From Pseudomonas sp. S31 (GTDB taxonomy: Bacteria > Pseudomonadota > Gammaproteobacteria > Pseudomonadales > Pseudomonadaceae), in contig NZ_JACVVE010000025.1 in the NCBI RefSeq assembly GCF_016648105.1, positions 1-64,000 on the forward strand: a DNA stretch of 64,000 nt. The letters run 5' to 3'. Shown in pieces: positions 1 through 7,726 of this stretch. Both the position numbers and the translations under genes were made by a program. The notes under the pieces are model-generated. The model saw only the letters and a list, made by a program, of their open reading frames with translations. It was not told the DNA's origin and made no database searches. Position 1 is the first letter of the stretch. The number at the start of each line of letters is the position of its first letter.

Positions 1-1
1 G

Positions 2-2359
2 CTGCCCATTGGCAGACTAACGGCCATGGCGCGCCATTACCCCTACACCCAACCGAAGATCCCGGCGGTGGTCGCGCTGAGCGATGCCGAGGGCATGGCG
101 CTGGACCTGAGCCTGACGGTTTCGGCTTTCCAGCACCAACTACGCGACCTTAGGCCCGACGAGCAACTGGAATACACCAAGCCGGCGCAAGGCGCCGAGC
201 AGGCCGGAGTGCCAGCGTGCTATCAACTGGATGCCGAGCGGCTCAGCCAGAAGAGCCGTGATTTCCACCATCGCAATCTGGTCGCGATGCTCCTGAACAA
301 GACCTTGGAAAGACTCTATCCCGCTGACTCTCCCCCGCCAGAGTCGGCCGCACAGCGCTTGTTGCTGCGCTCGGCGAAGCGCAACTGGTCAGACGCTGAA
401 GCGCGCTTCCGTGCCCTGACCCACGAGGACTATTCGGAAGGCGGCGCGCGTCTGGGGCAACGCATCGATACTGCCAAGTACCTGCAATACCTTGATGATC
501 GGGATGAAATGGCCAAGCACCTCGCAGACCTGCGCAAGCTGGCCTTGCAGGCCAGCAACGATCACGACATCTGGCTGGCCACTGCCGAAAACCCGCACGT
601 TGACGACCCCTACAGCCTGGCGGCAGCACTGGCGTGCTATGACCGTGACGAACAGTCCTCGGCCCGCGGCCTGGAGATGTCCCTGGCGTTGCTGATCCAC
701 CCCATGAGCCTGCCCGCCCCCGGCACCGAAGAGCACGACTTGCGCTTCAAGCGCCTGGAGCAGTGGCTGGACCAGCATGACAGTCCGCTCTATACGGCAT
801 TGGCACCGTTCAACCCCTTCAAAGACAAAGCCGACGCGGTCGGAACTTTGCTCGGCGCTAGCGACAATGTCATCGAAGGCTTGGCGGGGCGCTTCCCAGC
901 CATGGCAGGGATCACCGATCTGACCGCGCAGTCCGTGACCACCGTGCTGCTCAAACGCATGCGCGGGGAGACCCGCTGGAATGCGAGTCATAGCCTTCGC
1001 CAACAGATGCAACTGGCCGCTCGGGAGGGCAACCTGGAAAAGGCGCTGGGACTCTTGGCTGCTCGCTACAACGTTACCGATCAGCTGATCAGCAACGATC
1101 CGTTCAGCCAGGAGGTGGAGCGGTATCTGAGAAGTGGGATGGCGCAGGTTGAGGAAATGAGGCAACTGCGCATCAGCGGAAGTCGGAGCATCGCGCTGGA
1201 ACTCACCACTACAGTAAGATTTAAACCTACCTTCCTGGGATTACTTACCTCAGGAGGCGGAGGCGCTTTGAACGGCGCCATGCTTTGGTTCAACGTGATT
1301 TCGCTCAAGTCCGCCTATAACAGCCTGCAGACCAGTAATGCGCCTGAATATACCACCGGGTTTGCCGCTTCGATCTTTGGCGTGATAGGAGCCGCTTCCG
1401 CGACTTTAATCAGCACGCGAGCAGCACAAAAAGCATTGGTACTGAGGCTCGGTGCTACCATGCCAGGATTGGCGTTTGGCAATGCGTTTATAAATTTACT
1501 GAGTAGCAATTTATTTGCGCGCCTAGCAGGTTACCCGACGATAATTTTCAGTCTGTGGTCTGATTACGAGAAATATACTAGACAAAAAATCAACGGTGAC
1601 AAGGTAGCGGCTGACTACACTCTCTATGGTGGCGCTACATCAGCAATCGGTTCTGTAGTACTCCTAGAGGGCGCATTAGCATTAGCCGGCCCCACGGCGT
1701 TCATCCCGTTCGCAGGCTGGGCCGCTGCCGCCGTCGTGCTACTCGGCGCGGGGATTTTTATCGCGGGTTTGTACCTTCACTCCAAGGCCCACGAGCGCTT
1801 ACACACTCCGATTGAGCTTTGGGCCGCAAGAAGCTATTTCGGTACCCGGCAAAATGATGGGGAGATCCGACCTGGCATCAAACTGACTAGTGACAGAAAA
1901 CTAAAAAGTTTTGGAAATATAAATGATGAAATCAAAACTTGGTACGCCGCGACTTATCGCCCCATACTTATATCGAACAGGGAGGCGCACAGCCTCGGAC
2001 TTGGCCATCTTGATAGCGGGTGGTCTGACCGCACCACACTGCTTTACCCTAATCGTTCAACGACGATTAAAGACGAACTTGCTCGTTACTCAGAGTCCGC
2101 GGAATTCACAGTACTGCTGCCGGACTTCGTACCGGGAGTTAGCGACTGGGAAGCAAGATTCAGTACACCGACTGAGAATTCCTGGATTGAATTACCGCCA
2201 GCACCGCCAGAATGCTACATCTCAAGAGCAGGGTTGGTACTAAACTTTAAACTCAAAATTACCCCCCATCAATCCGTCACGCTCGACCTCAGTTTCTACC
2301 CCAATAACGGCATTGACGAAGCAGCCAACTCAACGCTCACCACTACCCTTGAGAAATAA
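2..2359 (+). CDS. VasX-like type VI secretion effector, C-terminal part (5' truncated by window)
   Basis: The frame is open from the left edge, so the usual start lies outside; the first in-window ATG is at 26 but codons before it (reading ...LPIGRLTA) are also open and resemble the 'LPIxxxRYA' stretch of VasX / BTH_I2691-type T6SS effectors. The visible ~780 residues have a mixed helical region and then a hydrophobic block from about residue 400 to 590 (counted from the ATG at 26) with several membrane-spanning segments, ending in a soluble beta-rich tail. This layout matches pore-forming, colicin-like VasX effectors that insert into target inner membranes. The gene is followed after 3 nt by DUF6708-type membrane proteins, the usual neighbours of this family. 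The second half (from about 1200) is more A/T-rich than the rest of the window, suggesting exchange of the toxic end. Family assignment is from recalled similarity; toxicity is inferred. Confidence 0.72.
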   Translation: MPIGRLTAMARHYPYTQPKIPAVVALSDAEGMALDLSLTVSAFQHQLRDLRPDEQLEYTKPAQGAEQAGVPACYQLDAERLSQKSRDFHHRNLVAMLLNKTLERLYPADSPPPESAAQRLLLRSAKRNWSDAEARFRALTHEDYSEGGARLGQRIDTAKYLQYLDDRDEMAKHLADLRKLALQASNDHDIWLATAENPHVDDPYSLAAALACYDRDEQSSARGLEMSLALLIHPMSLPAPGTEEHDLRFKRLEQWLDQHDSPLYTALAPFNPFKDKADAVGTLLGASDNVIEGLAGRFPAMAGITDLTAQSVTTVLLKRMRGETRWNASHSLRQQMQLAAREGNLEKALGLLAARYNVTDQLISNDPFSQEVERYLRSGMAQVEEMRQLRISGSRSIALELTTTVRFKPTFLGLLTSGGGGALNGAMLWFNVISLKSAYNSLQTSNAPEYTTGFAASIFGVIGAASATLISTRAAQKALVLRLGATMPGLAFGNAFINLLSSNLFARLAGYPTIIFSLWSDYEKYTRQKINGDKVAADYTLYGGATSAIGSVVLLEGALALAGPTAFIPFAGWAAAAVVLLGAGIFIAGLYLHSKAHERLHTPIELWAARSYFGTRQNDGEIRPGIKLTSDRKLKSFGNINDEIKTWYAATYRPILISNREAHSLGLGHLDSGWSDRTTLLYPNRSTTIKDELARYSESAEFTVLLPDFVPGVSDWEARFSTPTENSWIELPPAPPECYISRAGLVLNFKLKITPHQSVTLDLSFYPNNGIDEAANSTLTTTLEK

Positions 2360-2362
2360 TAC

Positions 2363-3256
2363 ATGCCTACCCACTGGCTGTTCACACACCATTCCAGCAC
2401 ATCAGCAACACCGCAAATCAAGGGCCAACTCATAGACGCTAGCCCTCTACTCCTAACTTTGCGCAACCCCTGGGTCGCGGACTCTGTATTCATGGGAAAA
2501 ATTTATACAGCCATGACTATAGCAATGATGCTGGTGGTTTATCCAGACGTCCTCGATCCAAACTACCGAGCCCACGTTCTTACTGATACGAGTGCAGCGG
2601 TCATTTATCTTCTCCTACCATTGCTCTTCACACCATTCATAGGATACCGATTGAATTATGTGAAAGGCTTATCGAGTATTTACCTGAACAGGTCCACGCA
2701 GAAACTCTACTTCCAGCGATTCAGTCAGCTGATTGTCTATGACTGGCGACAAACCGCGGGCGGCATTATGAAACGTACCGAGTTTGGCGGCGCATCCTTT
2801 AGCACTCAGTACGCCCTGGCACTAGCACCACGCCGCTCAGACGGCACTCTCCACCAAAAAGACTGCCTTTGGATCGACAGCAACGAACCCACCGCCCCTG
2901 ACATCAAGCACGTAGCCGAAGTCTGGGAATACTTGCGCCACTTCATGGACCACGGCCCCGACAAACTCCCGTCCCCTAGCGAACCGAACTGGTGGCACAG
3001 ACCGCTGCACGCCATTTGCCTTCCCCCATCAGAAGCCTGGCGCCACTATGCCCCCTGGCGTACCGGAGAGCCCGGCGAAATGCAAGGTAAGAAGAATTGG
3101 CAACTGCCCTTCTGGGCCGTGCTATTCCCTTACAACTTCTCCCTTGCTGTCTGCTGGTACCTGATCTGCCGCGCATTCAACGTCCACGCTGCCCCTGCGC
3201 CTCCAGAAGCTTTCGAAGAAGCCCCCATCAAACCAGGCATAAGGAAACGCTCATGA
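2363..3256 (+). CDS. DUF6708-type membrane protein, probable T6SS immunity/accessory protein
   Basis: A 297-residue protein with two hydrophobic segments near residues 47-65 and 78-96, a soluble middle containing 'RSTQKLYFQR' and 'YDWRQ', and a third hydrophobic stretch near 250-270. A membrane pair followed by a conserved 'R..QK.Y' and 'W' region is typical of the DUF6708 proteins found next to VasX-like effectors. It starts 3 nt after the effector stop, so the two genes are almost certainly cotranscribed. Being membrane-embedded next to a membrane-active toxin, it is a reasonable immunity candidate, but that role is inferred from context only. Composition is A/T-richer than the chromosomal average, like the end of the effector. 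Confidence 0.62.
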   Translation: MPTHWLFTHHSSTSATPQIKGQLIDASPLLLTLRNPWVADSVFMGKIYTAMTIAMMLVVYPDVLDPNYRAHVLTDTSAAVIYLLLPLLFTPFIGYRLNYVKGLSSIYLNRSTQKLYFQRFSQLIVYDWRQTAGGIMKRTEFGGASFSTQYALALAPRRSDGTLHQKDCLWIDSNEPTAPDIKHVAEVWEYLRHFMDHGPDKLPSPSEPNWWHRPLHAICLPPSEAWRHYAPWRTGEPGEMQGKKNWQLPFWAVLFPYNFSLAVCWYLICRAFNVHAAPAPPEAFEEAPIKPGIRKRS

Positions 3257-3360
3257 GCACCAATCGCATGGGTTGGCTATCGCCACGATTGCCCATCCAC
3301 GGCGGCATCGGGAATAACCAATCCAGCAAAGTGGCGCACATGGACATAAATATCTCATAG
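3253..3360 (+). other. 35-codon open frame, probably the detached N-terminus of the second DUF6708 gene
   Basis: ATG at 3253 overlaps the stop of the preceding gene (ATGA) and has a good ribosome site (AAGGA, 3240-3244). The frame reads MSTNRMGWLSPRLPIHGG... and ends at a TAG at 3358-3360. The following DUF6708-like frame (3394-4149) is in exactly the same frame, with no other stop between, and its own ATG has no clear ribosome site. The simplest reading is one gene, 3253-4149, broken by a single nonsense codon. A separate 35-residue peptide, or a base-calling error, cannot be excluded. Confidence 0.45.
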
Positions 3361-3393
3361 CGCAACCATCTTCCAAACTTAGCGAAACCCATT

Positions 3394-4149
3394 ATGCATA
3401 GTTATCAATTTTCGCGACGATGCCCTGGATGGTGCGAAGACCTCCCAGGCCCCAATGATCCGCCCTTGATAGAAAGCGATCTCGGCAATCAACCTCCCAA
3501 CCACCAGGATCACATCTATCTTGAGATCCCTCGTTCCAGCGTACCCTCTAGAAACTGGCCACTGTTCACCATAAGCTTGACTAGCCCGGCCCCGATAGTT
3601 TTCTTAATCCCGCTATCAATCGGGGAAATTGAACTAAGTCTTCTGGGGATTTCTCTTTACATGTTGTGCAGCATCATGAATTTTCATTTGTTCCGAATTA
3701 GCCTATCACCTCCGCTTGACGAGCCAATCCGTTTCAACCGCGCCCGACAAAAAATCTACGCTTACAACTTCAAGTACAGTCAATGGAATCCTCTCGCCAA
3801 GCAGTGGGGCATCCACCCTGTAAGCTACGATTGGGCACAGCTCCGCGCCGAGCGCTGGGATCTATCTGGCGGACACCACACCATTCGAGGCGTCACATTG
3901 TCTGTCCTGCACCCCGAAACCGGCCGAGTTATCGACAGATTCATGCTCAGTATCAACGGCTCGAATCAGCACGTATGGGCTTATATCTGCAACTACATGC
4001 AAAAAGGCCCCTCTGCCCTACCGCCTCCGGAGCCCCCCATAGACCATGACGACATACTGTGGTGCGAGCTGGCCTCCCGCCTGGCGCCGAAAGTAAATTG
4101 GCCAGCATCACTGGATATCGAATCGCGAACACCACCCGCCACTCAATAG
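3394..4149 (+). CDS. second DUF6708-type membrane protein
   Basis: A 251-residue paralogue in layout of the gene at 2363: a proline-rich N-terminus, a hydrophobic pair at about residues 60-100 (FTISLTSPAPIVFLIPLSIG and following), then a soluble part with 'RFNRARQKIYAYNF' and 'YDWAQLRAE', matching the 'R..QK.Y' and 'YDW' blocks of the upstream gene. Duplicated immunity-like genes behind VasX-like effectors are common. No convincing ribosome site precedes this ATG; the better start (3253) is in the same frame but separated by a TAG at 3358. The protein may therefore be a truncated product of an interrupted gene. Confidence 0.55.
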   Translation: MHSYQFSRRCPGWCEDLPGPNDPPLIESDLGNQPPNHQDHIYLEIPRSSVPSRNWPLFTISLTSPAPIVFLIPLSIGEIELSLLGISLYMLCSIMNFHLFRISLSPPLDEPIRFNRARQKIYAYNFKYSQWNPLAKQWGIHPVSYDWAQLRAERWDLSGGHHTIRGVTLSVLHPETGRVIDRFMLSINGSNQHVWAYICNYMQKGPSALPPPEPPIDHDDILWCELASRLAPKVNWPASLDIESRTPPATQ

Positions 4150-4180
4150 CCAGAGGAAAGGTCGCCCCACGTTGAACCAA

Positions 4181-5350
4181 TCAGCCCCCTTGATGTTCGC
4201 GCGGCGCTGCGCCCATCCGCCTCAACATCAAACAGCCGACAACATTCGTCCCAAGCAAAATCAACACCAAGCTCAGGGGCAAGGCCATTTCAAAACTCGC
4301 CACCAAACTACTCAACGTACCCCCAATCGCCAACATCATGGTCGTGCTTAACGCAGTTGCCGCTCCCCCTCTTTCAGAATGACCACTCAACGCACTGGTC
4401 ATCGCCGCCGGGCGCAGGATCGTGGTTCCGGTCGTGCAGAGGATCATCGGTATCAGCACACCTGAAACCGAAAGCCCTTGCACCGCGTGCCACACCGCCA
4501 ATAACAGCCCGGCCCCTCCGATCAGCCTCAACCCCATGCTCACCTGCAACTTTGGATCGAGCCTGCGATTGATCTGCCTGGCGATCCAGCCACCGATGAA
4601 AAATGAACAACCGTAGCCCACGAACACCCACGAATACGCCAGGCTGGATAGCCCCAGCCGCTCCATCAGCAACAGCGGCGAAATAACGATGAACGAGAAA
4701 TGGCAGGTGAACCCCAAGGCATTGATCGTCGAATAACCGAGAAAAGGCAGGTTTTTCGCAAGCACGCCGTAGCTATGAAACAGGCCTCTCCCAGCCGGTG
4801 CCGTCGGCCGCTCCTCTACCACCACCATCACGATAAATGCGACGAGCACGCCTATCATGATGAACACCACGAACCCGCCCCGCCATCCCAAATACTCCTG
4901 CAAATAACTACCCGCAAGCGGTGAAAGCGAGATGAACAAACCGCTGGCACTCGACAACAGGATGCGCAGCGCGATTCGCTCACGACCTGGGCAGTTATCC
5001 TCTACAAGCGCGTGACTCAAGACGAAACAACCACACCCCAGTGCCTGGATGATCCGCATGGCCATAAATACGGGGAAATTGGGCGCAACCAGGCAACCTA
5101 CGCTGCCACTCACTGCGACCGCAAGCCCAGCGAGAAGCAATCGCTTGCGCCCCATCCGGTCTGAAAGAGGTCCGATCAGGATCTGCGCCAGGGCAACACC
5201 CAAGGCGAACGTGCTCACCGAATACGATATCTGCCAGACCTCGACTTGGTATTCGCTCGCCAGTGCCGGAAGGGACGGCAGAATGACGTCCAGTGGGAAG
5301 ACGCCAAGCAGACTCATCAACAGCAACAGAAGGATGTGGTATCGACTCAA
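4181..5350 (-). CDS. Bcr/CflA-family MFS drug exporter
   Basis: A 389-residue protein of about twelve membrane segments. The N-terminus with 'FPLDVILPSLPALA', the loop 2-3 motif A 'GPLSDRMGRKRLLLAG' near residue 60, and 'MRIIQALGCGCFVLSHALVED' are the hallmarks of the Bcr/CflA subgroup of proton-driven exporters (bicyclomycin, chloramphenicol and similar compounds). It sits in the inner membrane. The gene is alone on its strand, converging with the DUF6708 genes and diverging from the carboxypeptidase gene; 227 bp of shared promoter region lie upstream. The substrate cannot be told from sequence. Confidence 0.88.
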   Translation of the reverse strand: MSRYHILLLLLMSLLGVFPLDVILPSLPALASEYQVEVWQISYSVSTFALGVALAQILIGPLSDRMGRKRLLLAGLAVAVSGSVGCLVAPNFPVFMAMRIIQALGCGCFVLSHALVEDNCPGRERIALRILLSSASGLFISLSPLAGSYLQEYLGWRGGFVVFIMIGVLVAFIVMVVVEERPTAPAGRGLFHSYGVLAKNLPFLGYSTINALGFTCHFSFIVISPLLLMERLGLSSLAYSWVFVGYGCSFFIGGWIARQINRRLDPKLQVSMGLRLIGGAGLLLAVWHAVQGLSVSGVLIPMILCTTGTTILRPAAMTSALSGHSERGGAATALSTTMMLAIGGTLSSLVASFEMALPLSLVLILLGTNVVGCLMLRRMGAAPREHQGG

Positions 5351-5577
5351 AACAGGCTCGTTGTGTCGTCAGATCGGAAGCACCGTCGCGCCTCACCATC
5401 TTACGTTTTTCCACAATGATCCAAAGCGCCGAACCACAGCGAAACCTCCGAGAGCGCTGTGAGAATCTTCCCAACCTAACCGCTTTGATCGCCCACTTGC
5501 CGTGCTGGGCCAACCCCGATACGCCGTCCCGGTGTACAGTACCCCCACAACAAAGCCCTCCCAAGGAGCCCCCGCCC

Positions 5578-6726
5578 ATGACCGCGACGCTGTCCCCCCT
5601 GCACATCGACTGCGACTTCGACTCCGGCAACATCCAGGTCAAGGACGCCAGCAACCCGTCCCGTGTCCAGCTGGCCATCCGCCCGGACTCCAACAGCGGC
5701 CACTTCCAGTGGTTCCACTTCAAGGTCAGCGGCCTCACCCCAGGCCAGGTCCACCGCTTCAGCCTGGACAACGCCTCCGAGTCTTCCTACAAGAACGCCT
5801 GGACCGGCTACCACGCCGTCGCCTCCTACGACCAGCAGACCTGGTTTCGCGTGCCCAGCCAGTTCGATGGCAAGGCGCTGTCGTTCGAACTCGAGGCCAG
5901 CCACGAGCAGGCCTGGTTCGCCTACTTCGAGCCCTACCCTCGCGCACGCCACAACCAACTGATCGAGCGTGCCCGGCAGATCCCGGGCGTCGAGCTGTTG
6001 GCCAGCGGCCGCAGTGTGCAGGGCCGAGACATTCCGTTGTTGCGCGCAGGCGACGGTGCCGCAGGCAAGCGCAAGCTGTGGCTGATCGCCCAACAGCACC
6101 CGGGCGAACACATGGCCGAGTGGTTCATGGAGGGCGTGATTGACCGCTTGCAGGCGAACGATGCGCAAGTGCAGCAGTTGCTGGCCAAGGCCAACCTGTA
6201 CCTGATTCCGAACATGAACCCCGATGGTGCCTTCCTCGGCCACCTGCGCACCAACTTCAAGGGCAAGGACCTGAACCGGGCCTGGCAGGACGCGAGCGTC
6301 GAGCTCAGCCCGGAGGTGTTCTTCGCCCAGGCGCAGATGAAGCAGTACGGGGTCGATGCGTTCATCGACGTACATGGGGACGAAGAAATCCCGCATGTGT
6401 TCACTGCCGCGTGCGAAGGCAACCCGGGGTATACCGAACGCCTGGCGAAGCTGGAGGAACAGTTCCGCAGCACGCTGAGCAGCCTGACCGCAGACTTCCA
6501 GACCACGCACGGCTATACCCGCGACGAACCGGGGCAGGCCAACCTGACGCTGGCGTGCAATGCGGTGGGCCAGGCCTACGACTGCCTGTCGCTGACCTTG
6601 GAGATGCCGTTCAAGGACCACGACGATGCGCCGAATGCACAGACCGGGTGGTCCGGGGTGCGATCCAAGGCGTTGGCGGGGGCGGTGCTAGAAACGTTGC
6701 TGAAAATGGTCGGGGATTTGCGCTGA
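5578..6726 (+). CDS. M14-family zinc carboxypeptidase, cytosolic CCP/MpaA-like
   Basis: A 382-residue protein beginning at the ATG preceded by AAGGAG (about 5564-5569); longer open frame upstream lacks this site. The N-terminal ~125 residues form the beta-sandwich domain typical of cytosolic carboxypeptidases (CCP/Nna1-like), followed by the peptidase domain with the zinc ligands in 'QHPGEHMAEW' (HxxE), the specificity region 'NMNPDGAFLGHLRTN', the third zinc ligand in 'DVHGDEE', and the general-base Glu in 'LTLEMPF'. All catalytic residues appear intact and there is no signal peptide, so it acts in the cytoplasm. It is separated from the pilus operon by convergent ends only 22 bp apart. The natural substrate is unknown. 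Confidence 0.87.
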   Translation: MTATLSPLHIDCDFDSGNIQVKDASNPSRVQLAIRPDSNSGHFQWFHFKVSGLTPGQVHRFSLDNASESSYKNAWTGYHAVASYDQQTWFRVPSQFDGKALSFELEASHEQAWFAYFEPYPRARHNQLIERARQIPGVELLASGRSVQGRDIPLLRAGDGAAGKRKLWLIAQQHPGEHMAEWFMEGVIDRLQANDAQVQQLLAKANLYLIPNMNPDGAFLGHLRTNFKGKDLNRAWQDASVELSPEVFFAQAQMKQYGVDAFIDVHGDEEIPHVFTAACEGNPGYTERLAKLEEQFRSTLSSLTADFQTTHGYTRDEPGQANLTLACNAVGQAYDCLSLTLEMPFKDHDDAPNAQTGWSGVRSKALAGAVLETLLKMVGDLR

Positions 6727-6748
6727 GCGAGGCGAGCTTCTGTGCAGG

Positions 6749-7726
6749 CTAGAACTGCACATCGAGAATCACGCTGTCGGTATAGGTCGCCGCCGGCGGC
6801 GTGGCCTGGTCGGTATAGACCTTGGCGTTGTAGTTGAATACCTGGCTGCCGGTCCCGGTACCCGCACCGGGGTTCACGTCGGCATCGCTGCTCGAACGCC
6901 GGGCAGTGCTGACCGAGCCCCAGCGTACGCTCCCGGCGCTCTTGAAGATGTCGTAGGCCAGGTAGTCGTTGGCACTGGACTTCATCCGCCGCCGCCCACC
7001 GGCAACGTTCTGCCCGTCATCGAGCCCGACCGTATAGCTGCTGCCCTTGGTGCACGACAGGCTGATGCTCTGGTTCACCGTGCCGAACCCCGCCACCACT
7101 GGCGCGCTGGCGAAGTTGATGTTGGGCGTGGTGATCTGGCAGTCGTTGCTGACCGTCAGGGTCACGCTGAGGGTCTGGCTGCCGGAACCGATATCGCGTC
7201 CCAGGCAGAGACTGCCGACCCCGATCCCCGAACAGTAGTTCCAGTTCCAGGCAACGGTCAGGGTCTCGCGGTAGACCCCGGCCGCGACGTTGCTGCCGAC
7301 CTGGGTGCGCAGGTAGAGGGGCACGGCCTTGGGCGTGGTGCCGTTGAGCAGCCCGAGCAGGTCGAGGATCCCATTGCGGGCGAAGTCGAAGGCCACGCCG
7401 CGGGTGATCGGGTAGCTGGTGCTGTTGTCGGCGTACAGGGTGTAGTTGATCACGTCGCCCGTGGGGCCCACCAAGCCGCCCGACGTCGGTGTAATGGTGG
7501 CGTAGAAATGGTCGCCGGAGGTGAGCAGGCTCAGCAACGAACCGGTGCACTGCAACCCGGAATTCAAGGTCGATGCAGACTGCACGGTGGTGCGCACCTG
7601 GGTCGAGTTGAGGGTGCCGAAGGCTGCTGGCGTGGTGGCCACCGACGCACACAACGCCCAGGCCGGATTGGCCAGGCACAGGAGGCCCACCAGCAGCCCC
7701 CCACGCAACCAGGCGCTCATTCGCAT
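6749..7726 (-). CDS. archaic chaperone-usher pilus tip adhesin (CsuE/CupE6-like)
   Basis: A 325-residue secreted protein with a signal peptide (ends near ...NPAWA) and two spore-coat-U (SCPU) type domains: an N-terminal one with paired Cys ('ALCASVATTP', 'LQCTGS') and a C-terminal pilin-like one starting near 'NDCQITTPNINFAS' and ending in a typical 'YTDSVILDVQF' beta strand. Two-domain SCPU proteins encoded last in Csu/CupE operons are the tip subunits, which bind surfaces. Its ATG lies 10 bp inside the usher gene, indicating translational coupling. It is last of seven genes. Confidence 0.85.
   Translation of the reverse strand: MRMSAWLRGGLLVGLLCLANPAWALCASVATTPAAFGTLNSTQVRTTVQSASTLNSGLQCTGSLLSLLTSGDHFYATITPTSGGLVGPTGDVINYTLYADNSTSYPITRGVAFDFARNGILDLLGLLNGTTPKAVPLYLRTQVGSNVAAGVYRETLTVAWNWNYCSGIGVGSLCLGRDIGSGSQTLSVTLTVSNDCQITTPNINFASAPVVAGFGTVNQSISLSCTKGSSYTVGLDDGQNVAGGRRRMKSSANDYLAYDIFKSAGSVRWGSVSTARRSSSDADVNPGAGTGTGSQVFNYNAKVYTDQATPPAATYTDSVILDVQF

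Noticed and set aside
5293..5577. N-terminal extension of the carboxypeptidase frame
   Set aside because: Composition and lack of similarity argue against it; AAGGAG directly precedes the ATG at 5578.
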